Source: Phaeosaccion multiseriatum
Lineage: Eukaryota; Ochrophyta, other classes
Direction: 5' to 3'
DNA length: 64,000 nt
NCBI GenBank assembly: GCA_965112735.1
Contig: OZ218951.1
Span: forward strand, 682,001-746,000
In this document: in pieces, positions 46,503-57,604 of the stretch
Position numbering within the stretch: position 1 is the stretch's first letter
Layout of the letters: each line of letters starts with the position of its first letter
Notes under the pieces: model-generated
Database searches by the model: none
Seen by the model: the letters and a program-made list of their open reading frames with translations, nothing else
Told to the model about the DNA's origin: nothing
Translations under genes and position numbers: made by a program

Positions 46503-48820
46503 ATGGAAAGCTCCGGAAGGCGCAGGCCGAGGCGCATTGGGACAAAGCATATAGCCTCCTCGGCCCTGCTGCTTTACCTAGGGGCGAGTGTGGCCGAAGC
46601 TTTTACGCCCAACGCAATAACAACAACATCAGGACGAGGGGGGCGAAGGCGACAGAGGGCCCAGGGATGCCACTATCGCCAACCTCTTCCCAATAGGAGG
46701 AGGACGTTTGCAGTCGGCGGTGTAGCTTCTGACCAGGAGCCGGGCTCGGGCGGAGACAGACATGCAGCCACCCGCACAATGGAGGGAGACAAACCTGACT
46801 CGATTGTGACGCTTCCGGAAGACCTGCCTCGCAGCACGGCATATCTGCAGAGCAGAGGCAAAGGTACCAAGGTCTGCCTCGTGGGCTGTCTTCACGGCGC
46901 CCCTTCGAGGTGAGAGGATCGGCGCAGTATAAAAGCTGTGGGGGAGGAGAGGGAAAAAAAACAAATCCTTCTTCCCTCTCAACCCTCTCTCTCGCCTCCT
47001 GTCCACCCTCCCCCTAGTTGTGCTGCTGCTCTTACCTTCGCCACCCCCCCCGCTCGCTCTCTCCCTTCCTCCCTCGACTCAGTGGCGAGGACGTGCGGCG
47101 AGTCATTCGCGGAGTGGAGCCTCAGGCGGTGGTTGTCGAGCTGTGTGCACCGAGACTCCACTCTTTGCGCAAGGATATGGTAAAGCAGCTCAAGCTTGAG
47201 GCCGATCCGAACCGCCCACCGCCTCCCACGCAGGTGGACAGGATCAAAAAGGAGTTCCGCGACTGGGGGCGCCTCATCGTCAAGACCAGTAAGTGACGAA
47301 AGGAAGCTGGTTCTCTCGCTCTACTTGCTGAATTGCCAGCTTGCTAAGGCAAATCGAGACTCAACCCCCCACTCGCTCCTGTTGACGTAATGTGTGTAGA
47401 GGTACTCTTGTCTAACCCCCTGTTGCTTTTCTCTTGGAACGCCCACAGGTGACAAACGAGGCCTTGTTCAAGGCTTCGTGACGGGTTTTGTTTCCTTCGC
47501 TTATGTGCTGCAGAAGCTGGCCAATTTCGACCCTGGAGTCGAGTTTAAAGAGGCCTTGCGTGCAGTTGATGTCCTCCAGCAGCAGCAGCAGAAGCAAGGC
47601 GGGGGCAGCAGCAAGGGTGGCGGCGAGTGTGAAATTGTGCTGGGGGATCAAGATGTCTACCTCACACTGGGCAGGCTGGGGGGCAAGAAGATGGTGGACA
47701 TTCAGCGAGAGCGGCGTGAGAAGGAGCGGCAATGGGCCGAGAAACAGGAGCAAGGGGGCGGTGGATCGGACTTTGCTGATGAGTATGGTGTTGATGCCGT
47801 TGGTGCTGCCGGTGCTGCCACGGACGTTTCTTCAGCCGTAGCAGTCACCGCCTTTCAGCCCGCTTCCTTCTCTCCTTTACGTGCTGAATCGGCCCCACAA
47901 GCATCGCCCTCATCATCATCATCGTCATCATCATCATCATCATCACCCCCTTCACCGCTGGTGCTGGACTGGGACATTGGGTCCTACGCCGGACGCGACG
48001 GCTTCTCTTTGTCTCCTGCCGAGCTCTGGGACGATTTCTCAACGCTCTTGACGGCGCTGGGAGTGGGCCCTCGGGCGGGAGTGTGGCCCTCCTCTGTCAG
48101 CGTATGGGAAACAGTGGCGGGGCAACCGCAGGCAAGTGGTTGCGCAGTGGGGAAGGGGGGGATTGAACACGCGTGTGTGTTGTGCGCTTGGACCTGTGGC
48201 CCTGGTGCCCACCTACCCCTTACCACGCGCACACACGCAAGCACACACACACACACACACACACGCACTCAGGCACCTCCCTCTCCTCCAAGAAAGCGCC
48301 AGTGGAGACAGACAACCTCACAACTGACGACTGACATCCGCTCTTCACATATATATATATATATACAAAGCACTCCCCCACAGCATGCGCTCAACGCCCC
48401 TCTCCGCCCCTCTACCCCTCAACACCTCGCGCTCTCTCTCGTCCGTCTGTCCCTCCGCTCCGACCCCTTTGTACCGTCGTGCCGCTTCCCTCTTCCCACA
48501 GATCTTGAAGGACCTCTTCGGGCTGCTGGCGCCCCTCTCTCTGCTCGTGCTGCTCCTCTCCGAGGGCGTAGACCTCGCGCTGGAGGTGTGGATGCAGCAG
48601 TGGCAAGACCCCTCGGTGACTGCGGCGGACCAGGGCCTGGGCGCGGTACAGCAGCAAGGAGGGGAGATACTCGGGGGTCTCGGAGGGAGTCTCGGAGGTC
48701 TCCTCGAACCTCACAACGCGGAAGCCCTCTCTTCGACGCTGGCGGCGGCCGGGCATTTGCTGGAGGCAGGCATCGCGCTAACGTCGCTGTATGTCACTCT
48801 GAGGTGAGTACACACAGACA

Positions 48821-48886
<66 letters not shown>

Positions 48887-49141
48887 TATACGTACGGAGG
48901 CACGCATACACACACGGGCGCGCGCGTTTGAGGCAGACATAGGCAATGAGCGTATTGGTCACGCCCGTCACTCTGCGGACGGGGATGGTATCGGCCATTC
49001 TAACCCACTTCCCCGCTGCTCCCTGCCTCCGCCTCTTCCCATTCCATCGCGCCACGTGCTGTGCCGTGAAACATCTTCTCCCTGCTCCTTCTGCTCCTCC
49101 TCCTCCTCCTGCTACTACTGTACTACTACGATACGACGACG

Positions 49142-49187
<46 letters not shown>

Positions 49188-49450
49188 ATACTACTACTCT
49201 CCTCCTTCTCCTCCTGCTCCTCCTCCTCCTCCTCCTCCTCCTCCTCCTCTTCCTCGCTGCTCTCGAACCCTGCCCCCCCCCCCCCCCCAGGTTCTTCCGC
49301 ACCGTCATCAAGGAGAGGGACGTGTTTCTGGCAAGGTCCATTCTGGAGGCCGCGGAGAGGCACCCAGGGGGGTCGGTGGTGGCTGTGCTGGGGTTGCTGC
49401 ACATCAACGGAGTGTCAAATCTGCTGAGGGAGGAGACGGACCTGGAATGA
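46503..49450 (+). CDS. TraB/PrgY-family protein, probably plastid-targeted
   Basis: Exons 46503-46909, 47083-47288, 47449-48131, 48502-48803 and 49291-49450 give 585 residues in phase. The start has a signal-peptide core (HIASSALLLYLGASVAEAF) ending in AEAFTP, an ASAF-like cleavage motif of red-plastid algae. The TraB domain follows: GTKVCLVGCLHGAPSS, SGEDVRRVIRGVEPQAVVVE, RGLVQGFVTGFVSFAYVLQK, then a low-complexity insert. Hydrophobic helices (LFGLLAPLSLLVLLL) and ERDVFLARSIL…GGSVVAVLGLLHINGV close the domain. The third intron starts with GCAAGT, a GC-AG intron. Family members are membrane proteins related to bacterial pheromone-shutdown proteins; the plastid role is unknown. The first ATG (46488) adds five residues. 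Confidence 0.82.
48821..48882. repeat. (CA)n and nearby (ACT)n in the last TraB intron
   Basis: A (CA)n run of about 60 bp is followed at 49141-49187 by (ACT)n and at 49198-49250 by (TCC)n. All three lie within the same 487-bp intron. Confidence 0.93.
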
Positions 49451-49497
49451 ATGCAAGGAAGGGGATGAAAGACCTTATCTACTTGGAATCTCCTCTC

Positions 49498-49537
<40 letters not shown>

Positions 49538-50113
49538 CATCAATCAATCAGCGGCAGAGAGACAGAGGGCTTTTTGTCCTCTCAGTATGGCGATGCGACA
49601 GCAGCGCAAGCAATCAATCAAGGCGGATAGAAAGTGTGTGCAAAGCAGCAGAGAAGGAAGGGAGGCTTTTACATCCCCACTCTCTTGGGCGTGTAATTAC
49701 ATCAAAAATTTGCATTGACATTTCTTCTTGTTCGCACCATTGCCCGTCGATGCTCTGACCGGCCGTCGTGAGGCGACGAGCAAGTTGTTGGCCGTGGACA
49801 CCTGAGCAAAGAAGCTTGTCGATTCTAACCGTTGTGCAACGTACGTGACCCGTCCCCCGCCAGAGGAGACTGACTGGGACATCGATATCGGTCTATACCG
49901 GTGGAAGAACCGCGAAGTGCGAAGCCCTCATCCCATGCAGCGTAGAGACAGATGGATTGCCTCTTGAGCCAGCACCCTCGCCGTCAGCTACACACCCTCC
50001 CCCCTTCTCCTTCCCCACTATACATGTACACTGAACTGGAAATCCCTCTTGGACTGACTACACCCATCTCCTATTCGAAAGAGCATCCCTCTTGGACTGA
50101 CTACACCCATCTC
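49451..50113. other. Convergent gap with (AATC)n and a tandem 3'-end duplication
   Basis: (AATC)n runs at about 49500-49552. Near 50044-50120 a segment of roughly 35 bp (ATCCCTCTTGGACTGACTAC…) occurs twice, and the second copy includes the stop codon of the minus-strand gene. No gene is seen in between. Confidence 0.7.
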
Positions 50114-51039
50114 CTATTCGAGCTTGTGCATCTCCCTGGCCTGCCTTTGCTCCTCCGGGGTCTTGGTCTCCTCCGTCTCTGCCAGCGTGACAATTGCTCG
50201 GGCCCTGGCCAGGAGCTTCCAGTTGGCGAGCTTGCTCACGCTCGTAATGCCCAACTTGCACAGGATGGCGTCGGCCCCGGCGCTGAGGCCCTGTGATACA
50301 CAGAAGACATGGGAGTGGAGGCGAGTAAGCGGCCAGTTAATATCTCTCCTTCTCTCTACCGGGAAAAGGGGGGGGCGCTGGTGGAGACGAGACACACAAA
50401 CAGCAGGAAAGAAAGAAGCCTACTTGCCTGCAGCACGTTGACGTGCATGTCGGCCATCTCTGAGAGAGACTTGAGCTCGTGCTCCTTGATGATGGCGTTG
50501 TCAATGTTCATGAGGGAGCCTGCCGGCCGCTTGCCCACTCCGATCTCCTCCGTATCGGCCAGGATGCAGATGGCCTGGGCCCACTTGCCGTATTTCCTGC
50601 GATGACGTGGGACATGGGTGCGGGGCGCGGGGCGCGGGGGATGGGGGGGGCGACAAAGAAACAAGAGTTCGCGTAAGGCCGCCTGACTCAAAGATACGAT
50701 ATGGTATGAGTAAGTCCTTTCATCTGTCCCAGCCGCCACACATACACGCCCGTACCACTCGGCGAGCTGGCGGATGGTGTGGCAGCCCAAGGCGGTCATT
50801 AGCTCCTCTGAGTGTGTGGTCATGCCCTCGAGCGTGTGCACGGGTGCGTCGGCAAGCTCGTGCAGCGACTTGCCCTCCGAGTCCTTCATGACGGCCTTGT
50901 TGATGTTGAGCGTGTGCACGGCGGAGTGTGCCACGGTGGAGGCGGGGGCGTCCGCGGCCACGGCGTTGCCCTCCGAGTCTTTCACCTTCTTGGTGGCGGG
51001 CTCCCCCCCCGCGGGTGTGGCGACGGCTGCGTCAGACAT
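50114..51039 (-). CDS. Small protein with two copies of an HhH-like repeat
   Basis: Exons 51039-50756, 50596-50428 and 50290-50114 give 209 residues in phase. After a polar N-terminus (EPATKKVKDSEGNAVAADAP) two related units follow: LADAPVHTLEGMTTHSEELM…LGCHTIRQLAEWKYGKWAQAICILADTEE and MADMHVNVLQGLSAGADAIL…LGITSVSKLANWKLLARARAIVTLAETEE. Each looks like helix-hairpin-helix (LGxxTxxxLAxWK) followed by an amphipathic helix. I recall similar units in other algal proteins but know no function. The second intron begins with GCAAGT (GC-AG type). A start 36 nt upstream (51075) is possible. Confidence 0.75.
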
Positions 51040-51696
51040 GGTAGTGTTGGTTGGCTTTAGCGGCGGGAACGACACAAGCGGCCGCCAAGCCAGCAGGGTC
51101 GCAGGCGACAGCAGGGGGAAGGGCGGAGCGCGGGTGAGTGTGCATTAGGAGTGGCAGAGAGCGTGAACAAGGGGGCGGAGCTCGAGAGGAGAGTGGTGTG
51201 GGAGGCGTGGGTGCACTTGAACAGAACTTGAACAGGCCAGGGCTTGTTCAAACGATCCTTGAAGTAGCCAAGGATGGAGGCTGGGCCGCGCAGAGCGCAG
51301 GTGCGGTGTGGACCGAGAGAGCACAGCCCCAGGCACACCCTCCCACGCGCCGCGTGCGCCCATCCGCTTTTCCTCTTTCCGACCGCCCTTCCTCCCCTCC
51401 CCCCCCCCGTTCCCCCCCCCCCCCATCCGCAATTCTTTCTTGGCCTGCTCTACCCTCAGGCCCACCGCTCCCTGCCCTCTGCACCCTCACTCGCATCCCC
51501 AGCACGCTCTATCCCTCCCCCCCTCCTCGCTTCATCACCACACACCTTCTTCTTAATCTTTTTTTGCGTTTTACTCTTGTGTGGATTGATTCAAAAGCAG
51601 CAGCTCTTCCCCCCCCTGGGGAAACATGGCAATCAATCAATCAATCAATCAATCAGTCAATCATCAGAGGGCGTATATCCCTAAACCGCAAATTTA
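51040..51696. other. No gene seen
   Basis: Upstream region of the two-repeat gene. It contains C-tracts near 51400 and (AATC)n at 51630-51660, similar to the run near 49500. Confidence 0.4.
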
Positions 51697-51907
51697 AGAC
51701 CCACTAAAGTGGGTCTACAACTTTGGAGGCCCAAAAGCAGGTGATCCCGTCGGAGATGACCCATGCATCTCTCGTACAAAATGAAAGATCAAGATGTCCT
51801 TAGTCGGTATAGAAAGTTGTGCGGGTAACGGGGGACGAGAAGAGGCCATTTGGGATGAAGGAAAATGCTCAGTCAAAATTGTGGCTAAGACCCACTAAAG
51901 TGGGTCT
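51697..51907. repeat. Pair of identical perfect hairpins flanking about 170 bp
   Basis: AGACCCACTAAAGTGGGTCT, a 9-bp stem with a two-base loop, occurs exactly at 51697-51716 and 51888-51907. The second extends to a 12-bp stem (CTAAG…CTTAG). The enclosed segment is less GC-rich than its surroundings and has no ORF of note. It may be a non-autonomous element or a structured RNA, or the hairpins may mark the ends of a small transposon. Confidence 0.7.
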
Positions 51908-51971
51908 TAGCGGGTGGGTTTCTAGGGGCTGTATATGAGTATTGGTGCCCTCCCAGAGGCCCTAGTGTGGC

Positions 51972-52601
51972 TCACCGGAGCGGTGAGAAGTGTTTGTAAC
52001 ATACAAGACCGCTCCCCTCCACCCCCATGGTCACCTCACAACAAATGGCGTGCACAGGTGCACCACACGTCTTGCACTTGTGGTTTCTCTCTTCCACCAT
52101 GGGCATACGGCACGCTTGCCCGCCACCTGCGGCCGCACACGCGTGTCGCCCTCCCGTTGTACGTATCGATCGACTCTTGTTCCCCCTTCGTGCTGCTGGC
52201 CCTGTGGCACTGTCCGCGGCTGTCGGCTTTCGGCTCTGCTGTGCGGTCGTCGCGAGCTCGTCATTCGAATCCTCCCTGAAGTACTCGTGCGAGCGCGTCG
52301 CGGCCTCCTTCTGCCGCCCCCGTGGCTGTCTCGAACTCGCCTTCTTCCCTACATGCCGACCAGCAACCCCCTCTGCTGGCTGCTTTGCCACCACTGCTCC
52401 TTCCGCTGCGGCCCTCATGCCGCTGGACCCGACTCCACTGCTGCCCCTCGGCGGATGCGCTCTGTCGCGTGATGCCGCTGCCGCCCCTGCACCGTCTCCT
52501 CCCCTCCCGCGCCTCTCCTCTCCTCCCGCAGAGTCTCTCCTCCTCCTCGTCCCCTGAGCCTTGCTTGCTTGTTCCGTCCGCCCCCCTTCTTCCTTCTCCA
52601 C
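51972..52601 (-). CDS. Putative protein with C-terminal Cys/His zinc-binding cluster, 5' exons unresolved
   Basis: An open frame of 210 residues ends with a compact cluster CKTCGAPVHAICCE … GLVCYKHF, spaced like a zinc ribbon or PHD-type knuckle. The preceding part is Arg/Gly/Ala-rich. Clusters of this kind at the C-terminus occur in some transposase families, and the hairpin pair lies just beyond its stop codon, so a transposon remnant is possible. No DDE or other catalytic core was found. A second long frame (52962-52261) overlaps its 5' half and the two cannot be ranked. A CGMCRPERALYYFRE motif near 52960-52920 may belong to an upstream exon. Confidence 0.35.
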   Translation of the reverse strand: MEKEEGGRTEQASKAQGTRRRRDSAGGEERRGRGGDGAGAAAASRDRAHPPRGSSGVGSSGMRAAAEGAVVAKQPAEGVAGRHVGKKASSRQPRGRQKEAATRSHEYFREDSNDELATTAQQSRKPTAADSATGPAARRGNKSRSIRTTGGRHACAAAGGGQACRMPMVEERNHKCKTCGAPVHAICCEVTMGVEGSGLVCYKHFSPLR

Positions 52602-53646
52602 TTCTAGCTACCACTGCAATTGCTCGAGACAGATCCTCCGTCCTCCCCTCCTGCGCAGTCTTCTCCTCCGCGACCACCAGCGCGTCCTCCGCTGCCCCCG
52701 CCCTCCTAAGCGGCGGTGGGCAAGCGCGTGATGGTGGGGGCTTCCGCCAGTGCCACTGTCCCCCCCCCCCCCGACGTCGTCGAGCCGGTATAGCTGTGTC
52801 TCCTGGGCGCCCCCACCTGTGCCCTCCCTCCCTGACCTGCGCCTGCCGCAGGAGCGCTGTGCCGTCGGTTGGCTCCTCCTCCGCCTCCTCCTCCACTCGC
52901 TCCGCCCACACGTCCGCTCCCGCTTTTCCCTGAAGTAGTAGAGTGCCCTCTCTGGGCGGCACATCCCGCAGCTCCAGCGAGTCGCTTGCGGGTGTGCCAT
53001 CTCCGGAAGCACGCCTTCTCTCCTTCCTTCCCCCACCCTATAATCTGAAACCGAAATCGAAATGAGGCGGTTTTCAGGTTTGCCCCGGGGGGGCGTTGTG
53101 ACGATGGAGAAAAAAAGATACATAATTTGATGAGACAGCTTTTAGGTGAAACCAAGTAACAGCTGGGACAGCGCAGCAGCAGCACACAGCGGCCTTTTCT
53201 CGCTCATCCCCATTGCACAGTACACAGTTGACTGCACACTTTGCACTCACGACATCTGCAGGAAGAGGGAAAGGGGGCGCGTGAGAGGGCAAGCAGCAGC
53301 TGGAAGACTGACATCGGCAATTGCGCAGAGGCTCCTGTTAGGCAGCTGCGTAGACGAGCCGCGGCCACGCTTGACGGTTTCGTAGAGGGGACAATAGACC
53401 ACGGGGAGAAAGGGGGGGGAGGGGAAAAGGGGGGACTGTCAGCCTGGGTGTGCCATAGGCAGCAACCGCGGCGGCCCTTTTGGATTGGGGCGTCACTGAA
53501 GTAGGCGCTTGCCAGCGCAGTATAGCACAGCGGGCCCAGAGGGGGACAGGCGGACAGGCGGACGCATGGCGGATACGAGGTGCACGAGGGCGAGGGGGCT
53601 GAGTGGGAGAGACCTGCAGCAAAAGAGCCCGAGGGCGTGTCGAAGG
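52602..53646. other. Unresolved region upstream of the Cys-cluster ORF
   Basis: May hold further minus-strand exons of the Cys-cluster gene (52602-53000). The rest (53000-53646) shows no supported gene and should include the promoter of the SRPBCC gene. Confidence 0.3.
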
Positions 53647-55242
53647 ATGGAGCACAGGGGACAAAGCTGTGCCCTGGCGCTCTCCGTGCTCGTGGCGCTG
53701 CTCTCTGGCATCACCGCCGCGGCTGCTTCGGTAAGTGGGAGTGCAGTGTGCAGTAGTAGCGCAGGAGCGTCGCCTGTGGTGAATTTCGCTGCTGGTGAAT
53801 CTCGCCGCAATACGAAACTCACCCATGCTGACGTGGGGTCACGTGTGTGTCGGGGCTGGGGGAATCTTTTCGCCGCCGCTGCGGCTGTGAAATGCAGTTG
53901 CCTGCCTCTGCGTCACATTGTTTCATCTCCATGGCCTGTCTTAACTCTTGGTAGGGAAGCACTGCTGCACACGTACGTGCGGTGGGTAAACAGCATTGAA
54001 GCCTGTGTCACCCATCCAGGGCGCGGCGAGCGCAGACGTGCTCCTTAAGTGGTCACGGGCCAGCCGTTTCATCACTACAACACACGCATACCCACGATCG
54101 CCAACCTTTGTCTGACCCACCCTGCCGACTCCCACCGCCCTCCCTCGGTACATCCATATGCAACACAATAAATACAGTACGGCGGCGGCGCAGGCAGCAC
54201 AGCGGCCTTCGTCATGGCACCCTCCACCACAACGCGCATGTTTTCGGGGAGCAGCAGGAGCAGCAGCAGCAGTGGACGGAGTAGTTTTGGTATTAGCGAT
54301 AGGGTGTTGGGAGGAGTGAGGGGGAGTGTGGCGGCGTGGGGAATGAGCATGTTGGGCTCAGAACAGCATCACCCAATGTCGGCGGGTACCCCAGCAGCGC
54401 GCAGGTCAGGCCCAGTAGCGCCGCTATCAGCCTCCTCAGTACACCCCAACATCTACGCCAGGCCCCGGAGGCGCATGCCTTCCGGCCCCGAGCTGGAGCT
54501 GGACCGACAGCAGCAGCAGCAGCACCAGGCGAGGCAGCACGAGCAGCAGCAGCAGCAGCAGCAGTCCAGCGGTAGCACCGACGACAGCAGCAGCGGCTCG
54601 GCCGAGCGACCCTTCCTCCCCACGCTCACCGTCGGGGATTTGCGCGACCTGCAGTCCGGGGAGAGGGTGCAGAAGCAGACGCGTGACGGCCGCAGCGGTA
54701 CAGGTGTGGTGTGCCTCGATGTGCGCGCCGACAAAGACACAGTGATGGGGCTCCTGTCTGACTTTGCCGCCTACACCACCATGATCGACACAGTAAGAGA
54801 GACCAACATGCTGGGCCGACGCGGTGATGCCGAGCGGGCAGAGTTCATGGTGTCGCGTTTCCGCCTCCAGATTCGCGTACTCATGAACCGGTCCAAGAAA
54901 AATCCCGACCTCATCAATTTCTCGCTGGACCCCGAGGGCGCGGGGGGGGGCAAGAAGGCGGTGCTAAAGGAGGCGGAGGGGTTTTGGTTTGTGGAGAGCC
55001 CCACCGACCGCCCCGACGGATACACGCGCGTGTGGTTGTCTGCACGCGTTGTGACGTCATCCCTCCTGCCGGGCTTCGTGGTGGACTATGCCGCGCGAAG
55101 GGCGCTTCCCCGGGCCTCTACCTGGTTGCAGCCAGCCTGTGAGGCCGCCCAGCGACGGGCGAGCTTGCAAAAGCGGCTACGAAAGAATGTCAACGCCATG
55201 ACTGCGGCATCGGCAGTTACACAGGAGCAACAGCAACCGTAG
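53647..55242 (+). CDS. START/SRPBCC (polyketide cyclase/CoQ-binding type) protein, plastid-targeted
   Basis: Exons 53647-53730 and 54178-55242, joined in phase 0, give 382 residues. Exon 1 is a signal peptide (MEHRGQSCALALSVLVALLS…). Exon 2 opens GGGAGSTAAFVMAPSTTTRM, an AF..AP cleavage motif typical of ochrophyte plastid proteins. Ser- and Gln-rich linkers precede the lipid-binding fold: TGVVCLDVRADKDTVMGLLS, FAAYTTMIDTVRETNML, EFMVSRFRLQIRVLMNR, FWFVESPTDRPDGYTRVWLS, then SLLPGFVVDYAARRALPRAS. This is the START-like helix-grip fold of coenzyme Q-binding/polyketide cyclase proteins that carry hydrophobic ligands. An upstream in-frame ATG (53566) would add 27 residues before the signal core. 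Confidence 0.8.
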
Positions 55243-56712
55243 ATATTTCGACCTCACCCAGGTGCACGTGAAGATACGTGCGCGCGCAAGACCGAATTCG
55301 GCAAAGCTTCGTGGGAGGGGAGGGAGGAGGAGTGGATGGGCGGAGGTCGAGGACACAGGGAGCGGCGGGGGGGGGGCCAACGAGTTGGAGGGGAGGGGGA
55401 CAGAGGCTTTGCTTATTTCTCCCTGTCCTGTTCTTTTTGGTTCGCTCGCCCCGTCTGTTCGTCGGCTTCCACCACCGGTTTGTGCTTCCCGCGGGCGATT
55501 TTGTTGTGTTTTTTTTTCTGCTGGGAAGGTCTTGGAGCTGCTGCCAAACAAATGTAAAGGTGCAAGAGGAGGGAGAGGGCGGGGTGGAGTTATGGCGGGA
55601 GGAAGGCATTTAGTTGGCCTTCTCTCGCGAGCTCCACTTTACTTCTACGCCTTCGGGGGGAATGGGGGGTTGTTCGGGTACGGACGGGGTGTATATTGAT
55701 GAATTAGCTTTTGACGGTGATTAGTCATAGTTGCCAGTCTATTCAGCCATTAGTCAGATAGATAGTTTCTAGTCAGTCAGTTAGGTGGAAGCAAGTCGTT
55801 TTTGCTGGACCTTGCGGTCTTGCCGGGTACAAGAGTAGTGCTTACGTAAGCCGTGGTTCGTGTTGTCGTTCAAGGGCGGTGGGTCATCCCACCTTTCGGT
55901 ATAGTTATAGATAGTTATTAGTCGTTTTCTCTTCATCGTTGCTTTTCACTTTCGGTAACACATAAATGTAAATCATGGCAATAGTTCTGCTGCCTCCCCG
56001 AAGACACACGCAGTAGGGTGTGTGTTCCTTCACTCACTCACTCACTCACTCACTCACTCGCGGGTAACAGGGTGGACTTCAAGGGGCTGCAAAGGCTATC
56101 ATGAGCCTTCGGGAATTTATGTGCGGTGCGTTTAGAATACAGTTCTTCCTCCGCGGCACGACAAGGGTGGGTTTCCTCTTTCCACCTACAGTACAAGAGC
56201 ACATCTCCGCCGCCCTCGCCCCCGTGCCAACCGGCATCAGCTGCCATCGCTCTTTGGCTTCCACCCACGCCACGCTTGCTCGCTCACTCCGGCTGGCTCG
56301 CCTGCTTTTGGTCGAAGTCTGTGGAGAATGACTGGTCAGTACTGTCCTTTCCCCAGCACGCACCCTCCCCCATTCCTCTCCGTCTCTCTCTCGTTCTCTC
56401 TATCCACCAACAGCTGCCACTCTCTCCTTGACCGGGTCCCTTGAAGAAAACAAATAAAAAACAAGTCAAATGAGGGCGATGTATATTCTTTATGCCTTCC
56501 CTCCTCCATTCGTTATTCGAGGCCACACACCGCCGTCACCCCCCCCCAACACACAGCCAGCCGCATAATCCACGCTCAAACGCACGTCCATCGCTATCTC
56601 GCGATAAAACACACACACACACACACATACACACGCACGCGCACGCATGCACATCTGTCCTGTTCTACACCTGTGTGCCGATCAGCCATAGCGATCAGCC
56701 TTGTAAGCCTGC
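55243..56712. other. Intergenic region, no gene seen
   Basis: About 1.5 kb. 55690-55990 is richer in A/T with irregular TAGTCAG and TAGATAGT repeats. (TCAC)n lies at 56031-56060 and (CA)n at 56609-56640. No frame shows recognisable content. It probably holds the 3' ends of two convergent genes. Confidence 0.5.
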
Positions 56713-57568
56713 CTATCGGTCAGCCATGTAGGAGGTAAGCTCAGCATCCAAATCCTCCGCAGATACTTGCTTCTTCTCCGGCCTTCCTCCGCCCCTGCCG
56801 CCCCCTCCGCCTCGTCCTCCTCCTCCTCCTCCCCCTCGGGGTCGCTCCTCCCTCCTGTCTGGCATAGACCTTCCTCCTCCTCCTGCTCCCCCTCCTCTCC
56901 CCCATCCCCCGCCAAAGCTGCCCCCACCGCCACCGCCGCCTCTATTCCACGAGCCCCCACGAGGCTGTTCCTCCCCCCGTCGAGGTGCCCACTGTTGGGT
57001 CTGTCGCTGCCCACCTCCTCCGCCACCACCTCCTCCTCCCCCCCTTCCCCCTCCAATGGTGACAGAAAATTTGACATTGTTCCCGCGTCCCCTGTCGCCG
57101 CCGTCGTTCTCCTCGTCCTCAAAGGCGCCATCGTCCTCATCGTCATATTGGGCACTGGTGCCAAACAAACCCTCCCGCACATTGCCACCCCCGCCGCCCC
57201 CACCTCCTCCACCCACCACCCCAACCGGGCCTGATGCAGAGGAGGAGGATACGATCTTCTGCTGCTCCGCCTCGTCTTCAATTTCGACGAGCATCGGGCT
57301 GCCGTCCAGGGTCCGCGTGTTGAACAGCTTTACCGCCTCCACTGCATCCGAGCGACGTGCATATCGCACCACGGACTCGCCGATTGAGCGGCCCGCGCGA
57401 TCGAAGGACATTTCCACAGACTTCAGCTCCCCCACCTCTCCGAACAGCTCCTCAATATCCTCCTTCAACACGTCGAAGTTCAGATTGCTTACGTAGACCT
57501 TCGTCCCGCCCCCCGCCCCACCACCCACACTCCCGAGGCGAGAGAACACCGAGGACTTGCTCTGCTGC

Positions 57569-57604
<36 letters not shown>

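Noticed and set aside
52261-52962. 233-codon minus-strand ORF overlapping the Cys-cluster frame
   Set aside because: It has Arg/Glu/Gly low-complexity content only and conflicts with the frame carrying the CxxC/CxxH cluster; not enough to call it a gene.
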